A stretch of DNA of 45,907 bases, taken from the NCBI GenBank assembly GCA_002350525.1, contig DEFA01000027.1, forward strand, positions 20,586-66,492. Reading direction: 5' to 3'. Origin of the DNA: Lachnospiraceae bacterium UBA2864 (GTDB lineage: Bacteria; Bacillota; Clostridia; Lachnospirales; Lachnospiraceae). Shown in pieces: positions 39,981 through 45,907 of the stretch. The notes below the pieces were generated by a model. It was not told the DNA's origin, searched no databases, and saw nothing but the letters and a program-made list of their open reading frames with translations. A program made the translations under genes and the position numbers. Every line of letters begins with the position of its first letter. Position 1 is the first letter of the stretch.

Positions 39981-39997
39981 ATCAGAAAGGATATTTT

Positions 39998-42916
39998 ATG
40001 TTTGAACCAAAAACTCTAAAAGCATACGAACTTATCGAGACAGTTTCCCTTCCGGAATACAATGGTACGGGATATCTAATGAGTCACAAGAAGACAAAAG
40101 CCAAAGTTATGCTTGTAGATAATAACGATACTAATAAAGTGTTCAATATCATGTTCAGAACTCCTCATATGGAGAGTACGGGAGTTCAGCATATCATAGA
40201 ACACACTGTTCTTTGTGGTTCTACGAAGTTCCCCGCAAAGGATCCTTTTATCGAGCTTGCCAAAGGCTCTCTTAATACATTTCTAAATGCTATGACATTT
40301 TCGGATAAGACCTGTTATCCGATCGCAAGTGTCAATGCAACTGATTTCCATAATCTTATGGATGTTTATCTTGATGCGGTTTTTAATCCCAATATATATA
40401 AAAGAGAAGAAATATTTAAACAGGAAGGCTGGCATTACGAACTTCCGTCTCCGGATGACGATATCATCATAAACGGTGTTGTCTATAATGAGATGAAGGG
40501 CGTTTATTCTTCGCGTGAAAATGTTGTCGCAGCAATCTGTAACGAATCGCTCTTCCCGGATTCCATTTACGGAAAAGATTCGGGCGGTGATCCGGATGTC
40601 ATTCCGTCTCTCACAAGAGAGGCATATCTCGATTTTCATAGGAATTATTATCATCCTTCAAACAGTTATATCTATCTTTACGGAGATGTGGATTTTGAGA
40701 AGGAACTTGATTATATAGACAGAGAATATCTTTCGGGCTATGACTATCTGTATGTACCTTCGGAAATCGGTCTTCAGGAAAGCTTTACAGAACCGAAATA
40801 TGTAACCGGTGAATATAATATCGCGGATGATGAAGATGAGAAGGATAATACCTTCCTTACATATAATGTTGTGATCGGAACAACGGCGGATATCAGAAAA
40901 ACAACGGCTCTCGATGTTCTCATCAAGGTTCTCTTTACCGAACCGGGAGCGCCTGTAAGACAGGCCATACTTGATGCCGGTTTCTGTGATGATTTCGATG
41001 CAGCCATCGATACGACTCTGCGACAGCCGACATTTTCCGTTATAGCAAAGAATGCAAATGCCGAAGATGAAGAGATGTTCATATCCCTCATAGAGAATAC
41101 GCTTCAGTCTGTAGTAGAGAACGGTATTGATAAAAAGGCAGTAACAGCAGCAGTAAACAGATTTGAGTTTTCTAACAGAGAAGCCGGAAGCGGACGTTAT
41201 CCGAGAGGACTTACTGCAGGACTCGACTGCATGGAGACATGGCTTTATGATGATAAGGCAGCATTCGATCTTTTCAACATGCAGCCTGTATATGATTTTC
41301 TCAGGGATTCGGTTGATAACGGTTATTTCGAAAACATAATTAAAGAAGACATTCTTCTGAACAACCATAAAAGTTTTGTGAAAGTGCTTCCGAAAAAGGG
41401 AATAAATAAAGCCAACGAAGAACGTCTTGCCAAAAAACTTGCTGATTATAAGCAGATGCTTTCTGCAGAAGATATCGATAAGCTCGTTAAAGATACGGAA
41501 AACTTAAAGAAGTATCAGTCTGAGCCGTCACCTGCGGAAGATATCGAGAAGATTCCTGTACTCAGACTTGAAGACATAGATAAAAATGCACGTAAGTTTA
41601 CATATGAAAAGCATGACGTAAATGATTATACGGTTATACAAAGCGATATATTCTCGAACGGTATAAGCTATATATCATTTAATTTTGATGTAACAGATCT
41701 TGATATAGATGACGTCAGAACATTGTCGCTTATGACAACTCTCTTTAAAGAAGTCGACACAGACAACTTCGGCTATAATGAGCTGTCAAGTGAAATAAAT
41801 ATGTATACCGGTGGCATAAGTTTTTCGGCAAATATAAGGGATCTTTATAAGCCGGGAACATATAAGATTACCTTCAGTGTGAGCATGAAATGCCTTGACA
41901 CGAAGATTAACGAGAGTATGAAACTCGTTGAGGAAATCCTCTTCAGATCTCATCTCGATGATAAGAAGAAGATCCAGGAGAATCTTTCGGAATCAAAATC
42001 ACTCGGGCAGACGTATTTTCTTGAAACCGGACATATAACGAGCAGTACAAGGGCTCTTTCATACATTTTCCCTTATCTTGCTCAGAATCAGTATGCATTC
42101 GATATAGATAATTACAGATGGCAGTGTACTCTCGAGGAAAACCTTGATGAATATTATGATGGACTTGTTGCCGACTTTAAGAGAATCCTTGCAAAGATAG
42201 TCAGACGTCCTGCGCTTACTGTAAATTATACGGGAAAGCTTCCGCTTGATGAGGTACTTAAGGCATCTTCGGATTTTATATCCAAACTGAGCGATGAACC
42301 TATGGGTGATCCTTCAAAGGCAAAGAGAGTAAAAGCCGAGAAGAAGAATGAAGGCTTTAAGGCTTCTTCGAAGGTTCAGTATGTGGCTGTGGCTGCGGAC
42401 TTCAAGAGCGCGGGCCTTTCTTATACCGGTGCCCTTAATGTACTTCAGGTAATAATGTCTTATGATTATCTCTGGAATAATGTAAGAGTTCTCGGTGGGG
42501 CTTACGGAGCAATGTGTGCCTTTAAGAGAAACGGTGAGATGTATTTTACATCCTACAGAGATCCTAATCTTAAGGAAACATATGATATATATAAGAAGGC
42601 GGCGGACTACGTTGCAAACTTTAACTGCAGTGACAGAGATATGCTTAAATATATAATCGGAACCATAGCAAAGATTGATTCTCCGATGACACCTTCCATG
42701 GAAGGCTCTTATAATTATGCCGGTTATGAGAACGGCTATACAGATGAAATGATTCAGAAGAGCAGAGATGAGATACTCGGATGTGATCAGGGAACGATAA
42801 GAGGGCTGGTTGATTTTGTACGACTTCTGTCAGAGAGTGATGCAATCTGTGCTGTCGGTAATGAGTATAAGCTCAGTGAAGCCGAAGGACTGTTTAAAAC
42901 AATAGAGTCTATTTAG
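39998..42916 (+). CDS. M16C-family zinc metallopeptidase (presequence-protease type)
   Basis: A 972-residue protein of the pitrilysin/insulinase superfamily, subfamily M16C. The inverted zinc motif is H65-I-I-E68-H69, with a further acidic ligand region at NEMKGVYSS. Four M16 half-domains make up the clamshell, and the central M16C-associated segment lies around 470-720. No signal peptide, so it is cytoplasmic. Relatives (PreP, falcilysin, clostridial enzymes) degrade short unstructured peptides. AGAAAGGA precedes the start. Era follows after 16 bases, possibly in one transcript. Confidence 0.92.
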   Translation: MFEPKTLKAYELIETVSLPEYNGTGYLMSHKKTKAKVMLVDNNDTNKVFNIMFRTPHMESTGVQHIIEHTVLCGSTKFPAKDPFIELAKGSLNTFLNAMTFSDKTCYPIASVNATDFHNLMDVYLDAVFNPNIYKREEIFKQEGWHYELPSPDDDIIINGVVYNEMKGVYSSRENVVAAICNESLFPDSIYGKDSGGDPDVIPSLTREAYLDFHRNYYHPSNSYIYLYGDVDFEKELDYIDREYLSGYDYLYVPSEIGLQESFTEPKYVTGEYNIADDEDEKDNTFLTYNVVIGTTADIRKTTALDVLIKVLFTEPGAPVRQAILDAGFCDDFDAAIDTTLRQPTFSVIAKNANAEDEEMFISLIENTLQSVVENGIDKKAVTAAVNRFEFSNREAGSGRYPRGLTAGLDCMETWLYDDKAAFDLFNMQPVYDFLRDSVDNGYFENIIKEDILLNNHKSFVKVLPKKGINKANEERLAKKLADYKQMLSAEDIDKLVKDTENLKKYQSEPSPAEDIEKIPVLRLEDIDKNARKFTYEKHDVNDYTVIQSDIFSNGISYISFNFDVTDLDIDDVRTLSLMTTLFKEVDTDNFGYNELSSEINMYTGGISFSANIRDLYKPGTYKITFSVSMKCLDTKINESMKLVEEILFRSHLDDKKKIQENLSESKSLGQTYFLETGHITSSTRALSYIFPYLAQNQYAFDIDNYRWQCTLEENLDEYYDGLVADFKRILAKIVRRPALTVNYTGKLPLDEVLKASSDFISKLSDEPMGDPSKAKRVKAEKKNEGFKASSKVQYVAVAADFKSAGLSYTGALNVLQVIMSYDYLWNNVRVLGGAYGAMCAFKRNGEMYFTSYRDPNLKETYDIYKKAADYVANFNCSDRDMLKYIIGTIAKIDSPMTPSMEGSYNYAGYENGYTDEMIQKSRDEILGCDQGTIRGLVDFVRLLSESDAICAVGNEYKLSEAEGLFKTIESI

Positions 42917-42932
42917 AGAAAGGAACTGTCAT

Positions 42933-43865
42933 ATGCTCAAATCGGGATTTGTATCAATACTCGGAAGACCAAATGTTGGAAAGTCAACGCTCATGAACGA
43001 ACTTATAGATATGAAGATAGCTATTACAAGTTCCAGAGCCCAGACTACACGTAAGGAAATTAAAACTATATATACAGATGAAAGAGGACAGATAGTCTTT
43101 CTTGATACACCCGGAATTACAAGAGCAGATTCCAAACTCGGGGAATATATGTACAGTGCTGCTGTCGATACGCTTAAGACATCTGATCTTGTTATGTGGC
43201 TTATAGAACCTTCTACCTTTATAGGTGCAGGAGAGAGGAATATACTCGAAGTCCTTTCAAGAGCAAAGGTTCCGGTTCTTCTTGTTATCAATAAATCCGA
43301 TACCTGTGATGAAGAGAGACTGGGAAAGACCGCTGCAACTTATAAGGCGGCTTTGGAAGAGGCATCTGTAGAGCCTGCGGGATGTAAAGAATTTGAGCTT
43401 GTTCCGGATAAGAATCCGATAGCGGTATCGGCACTTGAGAAGAAGAATACCGATAAACTTATGAGTCTCTTATATGAACTTCTTCCGGAAGGACCTATGT
43501 ACTATGACAGTGAAGCGGTTACGGAAGAAACAGAGAGAGATATCGCGGCAGAGTTTATAAGAGAAAAATGCCTCAAATTTCTGGATAAAGAAGTTCCTCA
43601 CGGGATAGCTGTTATAATCGACAGTATGAAGGAGAGGGCTGACGGCAGTCTTATAGATATAGATGCATCCATCATCTGTGAGCGTGAAAGTCATAAGGGC
43701 ATCATAATCGGTAAGGGCGGAGCTACCCTTAAGAGGATAGGTATAGCCGCAAGAAAAGATATAGAAGATATGCTTGGCATTAAAGTGAATCTCAAGATCT
43801 GGGTAAAGGTCAGAAGAGACTGGAAGAATAATTTGAATATGCTGAACGAGTATGGGTATAGATGA
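42933..43865 (+). CDS. era: GTPase Era
   Basis: A 310-residue GTPase needed for 30S ribosome maturation. The N-terminal G domain has GRPNVGKST (about 11-19), RAQTTR, DTPGI and NKSD. The C-terminal KH domain carries the RNA-gripping GIIIGKGGATLKRIG. A short extra segment in the G domain (about 140-160, EEASVEPAGCKEFELVPDKN) makes it slightly longer than the usual 300. AGAAAGGA lies before the ATG. recO starts 14 bases before its end. Confidence 0.96.
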   Translation: MLKSGFVSILGRPNVGKSTLMNELIDMKIAITSSRAQTTRKEIKTIYTDERGQIVFLDTPGITRADSKLGEYMYSAAVDTLKTSDLVMWLIEPSTFIGAGERNILEVLSRAKVPVLLVINKSDTCDEERLGKTAATYKAALEEASVEPAGCKEFELVPDKNPIAVSALEKKNTDKLMSLLYELLPEGPMYYDSEAVTEETERDIAAEFIREKCLKFLDKEVPHGIAVIIDSMKERADGSLIDIDASIICERESHKGIIIGKGGATLKRIGIAARKDIEDMLGIKVNLKIWVKVRRDWKNNLNMLNEYGYR

Positions 43866-44517
43866 GATTAAAACCAGGGGAATCGTTCTGGACAACGCCC
43901 CTCAAAATGAATATGACAAAAGGCTTGTGATCCTTACGACCGACCTCGGAAGGATCACGGTTTTTGCGAATGGGGCAAGACGTGCCGGAAGCAGGTATGC
44001 GGCTGTGAGCCAGAGATTTGTTATGGCGGAATTTACACTTCGTGCAGGAAGAAACTCATATACACTTACGAAGGCAACAATCATACGTCCGTTTATCGAG
44101 CTTTCGGAAGATATAGAGAAAATGTGCTATGCTTCCTATATGTGTGAACTTACTTCTTATTTCACGAGAGAGGGACTTGCCGCAAAAGACGAACTGAATC
44201 TTCTGTATGTGTCTTTTGTGGCGATTCTTGCGGGTGAGCTTCCAGAAAAGCTGATAAGATGTATATTCGAATGTAAGATACTTGATATAGAAGGCGAAGG
44301 CTTTCAGATAGAAGAATATAAGAAGCACGGCGGACATCTCAGTACTACGGCGGAATATACCATAAGTTATATTCTTTCAAGAGAACTGACTGAGCTGTAT
44401 GATTTTAATCTTAAACCGGAAGTGCTCGAAGAGATTTCCGATATAATATTTACTTATACTAAAAAACATTGTGACTATAAATTTAAATCCCTTGATATTC
44501 TTACTTCTTTAGGTTAG
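43852..44517 (+). CDS. recO: DNA repair protein RecO, short form without zinc cysteines
   Basis: A 221-residue RecO, recognised by the N-terminal OB fold (KTRGIVLDNAPQNEYDKRLVILTTDLGRITVFANGARR), the helical C-terminal part and the usual position after era. RecO helps load RecA on gapped DNA with RecR. The protein is 20-30 residues shorter than many RecO sequences, and the Cys-x-x-Cys pairs of the family's zinc finger are absent; the region reads EEYKKHGGHLSTTAEY. The start overlaps era by 14 bases in another frame with only a GAG-type RBS, so translation is probably coupled. Confidence 0.88.
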   Translation: MGIDEIKTRGIVLDNAPQNEYDKRLVILTTDLGRITVFANGARRAGSRYAAVSQRFVMAEFTLRAGRNSYTLTKATIIRPFIELSEDIEKMCYASYMCELTSYFTREGLAAKDELNLLYVSFVAILAGELPEKLIRCIFECKILDIEGEGFQIEEYKKHGGHLSTTAEYTISYILSRELTELYDFNLKPEVLEEISDIIFTYTKKHCDYKFKSLDILTSLG

Positions 44518-44579
44518 AATATCGAAAGACTTCGTGCCATAAAATTTACGGGCAGTTCCGGAAAGGCAGTTTATCTTAT

Positions 44580-45389
44580 ATGAAAAAGACATTAAGACTG
44601 ATACTTTGTTTTACATTATTAATACTTACTCTTTGTGCCTGCGGTAAGAAAGAGGAAGAGAAACCCGAGTATGTCAGACCTGACGTTTTTGAGGGCTATG
44701 ACGAAACGACTATCGTACTGAAAGCAGACGGCAGCATCCTTGAGATTGCCATTGAAGATTATAACAGCGCTGGAATCGATTATTCGGATATTAAGCAGTA
44801 TATAGAGGGACAGATCGACAGTGCGAACAGTGCTTCGGGTACCAATAATATATCGCTGGCAGGATTTGCTGATGAAGCCGGAGTTGTAAGAGTTGCTATA
44901 GAATATACCGATATTAACTCCTATAATTCCTTTAACGGACTTGATAATATTCTTTCGGCTTATGATAAGGAAGCCTGTGACGAGATTGCAAGAGAGAATA
45001 TTCCGGTAGTTGAAGAGGTTCCTGTTCCGGCAGAGACCATAGACTGGGAATCTCTCAGTGACGAGGAACTTGCAGAAGCGGGATATACAAGAGAAGACGT
45101 GGAAAACGGTGCGCTTGAACAGAATATGACAGAGGCTGCTTCAGCAACAGATGCTTCATCAGTTGTGGCAACATTTACCGATGCCGCTTCCGGAGAAGAG
45201 AAAGAGTCTTCGGATATCGATCCTAAGTATATGATGTTTATAACAGAACAGGATACCACGGTTAAGTTTGAAGACGGAAATGTCCTCTATTATAACGGTT
45301 TTGCTTCGAGTGGAAGAAAAGATGACGAGGTAATCTGCTCCGGAGAAGGAAAGGCTGTTATAGTTTTTGAATTTAATTACGCATATTAA
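44580..45389 (+). CDS. Lipoprotein of unknown function
   Basis: A 269-residue lipoprotein. The signal peptide ends in lipobox LCAC with C21, followed by a Lys/Glu patch. The part at about 45-130 looks like a small alpha/beta domain (TTIVLKADGSILEIAIEDYNSAGIDYSDIKQYI). A proline/acidic linker with LSDEELAEAGYTREDVENG and an Ala/Ser/Thr stretch follow, then a beta-rich end (TVKFEDGNVLYYNGF). No known family recognised. The RBS is weak (AAAGG about 14 bases upstream). It lies between recO and glyS. Confidence 0.85.
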   Translation: MKKTLRLILCFTLLILTLCACGKKEEEKPEYVRPDVFEGYDETTIVLKADGSILEIAIEDYNSAGIDYSDIKQYIEGQIDSANSASGTNNISLAGFADEAGVVRVAIEYTDINSYNSFNGLDNILSAYDKEACDEIARENIPVVEEVPVPAETIDWESLSDEELAEAGYTREDVENGALEQNMTEAASATDASSVVATFTDAASGEEKESSDIDPKYMMFITEQDTTVKFEDGNVLYYNGFASSGRKDDEVICSGEGKAVIVFEFNYAY

Positions 45390-45437
45390 CCGAAGGGGTA
45401 TAATCCCGCCGGTAATAAATATAAGGAAGGAAACGTT

Positions 45438-45907
45438 ATGGAAAAATCAATGGAAAAAATCATATCCCTTGCCAAGTCCAGAGGCTTTGTATATCCGGGT
45501 TCGGAAATATACGGCGGACTTGCGAATACTTGGGATTACGGTAATCTCGGAGTTGAGCTTAAGAACAACATCAAGAGAGCTTGGTGGAAGAAGTTCATTC
45601 AGGAGAATCCATATAATGTCGGTGTTGATTGCGCTATTCTTATGAATCCGCAGGTATGGGTTGCTTCGGGACATCTCGGAAGCTTCTCGGATCCTCTTAT
45701 GGATTGTAAGGAATGTCATGAGAGATTCAGAGCAGATAAGGTTATCGAGGATTTTGCTCTCGAGAACGATATCAAACTCGAAAGCTCGGTTGACGGATGG
45801 TCAAACGAGGAAATGGAGAAGTTCATCGCAGATAACAACATTCCTTGTCCTTCATGCGGCAAGCATAACTTTACTTCAATCAGACAGTTCAATCTTATGT
45901 TCAAGAC
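45438..45907 (+). CDS. glyS: Glycyl-tRNA synthetase (single-chain type), N-terminal part
   Basis: The gene runs off the right edge; 156 codons are present. The N-terminus MEKSMEKIISLAKSRGFVYPGSEIYGG, the block NTWDYGNLGVELKNNIK, and the motif SGHLGSFSDPLMDCKECHERFRAD with zinc-type cysteines are those of the eukaryote-like alpha2 GlyRS, not of the bacterial alpha-beta enzyme (glyQ/glyS). AAGGAAGG precedes the start. It charges tRNA-Gly, and two tRNA-Gly genes lie in this same window. Confidence 0.94.
   Translation, partial: MEKSMEKIISLAKSRGFVYPGSEIYGGLANTWDYGNLGVELKNNIKRAWWKKFIQENPYNVGVDCAILMNPQVWVASGHLGSFSDPLMDCKECHERFRADKVIEDFALENDIKLESSVDGWSNEEMEKFIADNNIPCPSCGKHNFTSIRQFNLMFK

Overview
The window reads as chromosomal DNA of a low-to-moderate GC Gram-positive clostridium, most likely a gut or rumen Lachnospiraceae such as a Butyrivibrio or Roseburia relative. 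This is inferred from protein character: ChW-repeat surface protein, LTA-synthase-family enzymes, a one-chain glycyl-tRNA synthetase, HrcA/CIRCE heat-shock control, the order cysS-mrnC-rlmB-sigH, and strong AGGAGG-type ribosome binding sites. I cannot name the species. Almost every gene is on the + strand. The exceptions are tRNA-Gly(GCC) and one low-complexity lipoprotein. No IS element, prophage, rRNA or CRISPR array is visible.

Layout. 1-3120: 3' end of pyrE, a 49-residue membrane miniprotein, an LTA-synthase-like membrane enzyme and an Lrp/AsnC regulator. 3121-6800: a 1054-residue secreted protein (LRRs, SLH-like region, six ChW repeats) behind a structured leader, then a convergent tRNA-Gly. 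6887-11874: a second LTA-synthase-like enzyme from an apparently leaderless promoter, typA, and an FHA protein. 11891-14957: argH overlapping a membrane-anchored transglutaminase-like protein, then a small conserved protein. 14958-20492: CIRCE-htpG-cysS-mrnC-rlmB-sigH. 20493-21252: tRNA-Thr, a long palindrome island and a small acidic protein.

21366-28201 holds the most interesting neighbourhood: a secreted glucosaminidase ending in a two-repeat type I dockerin, directly followed by a membrane protein with an N-terminal cohesin-like domain and a long cytoplasmic tail of pentapeptide repeats, then glnS and an Ogg-type DNA glycosylase. 28214-31985: a minus-strand lipoprotein, a STAS domain fused to an APH-like kinase, and an MFS transporter with a possible leader peptide. 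31994-34275: CIRCE-groES-groEL and a second palindrome island. 34388-39365: CPBP protease, SstT-like symporter, Sel1-like protein and NhaC-like antiporter. 39375-45907: tRNA-Gly(CCC), cdd, an M16C peptidase, era-recO, a lipoprotein and the start of glyS.

Two themes connect the genes. One is the cell envelope: two LtaS-family enzymes, a ChW protein, a glucosaminidase with its likely membrane anchor, three lipid- or membrane-anchored extracellular proteins and a CPBP protease. The other is proteostasis and translation: htpG and groESL both carry CIRCE boxes, alongside three aminoacyl-tRNA synthetases, RlmB, Mini-III, TypA and Era.
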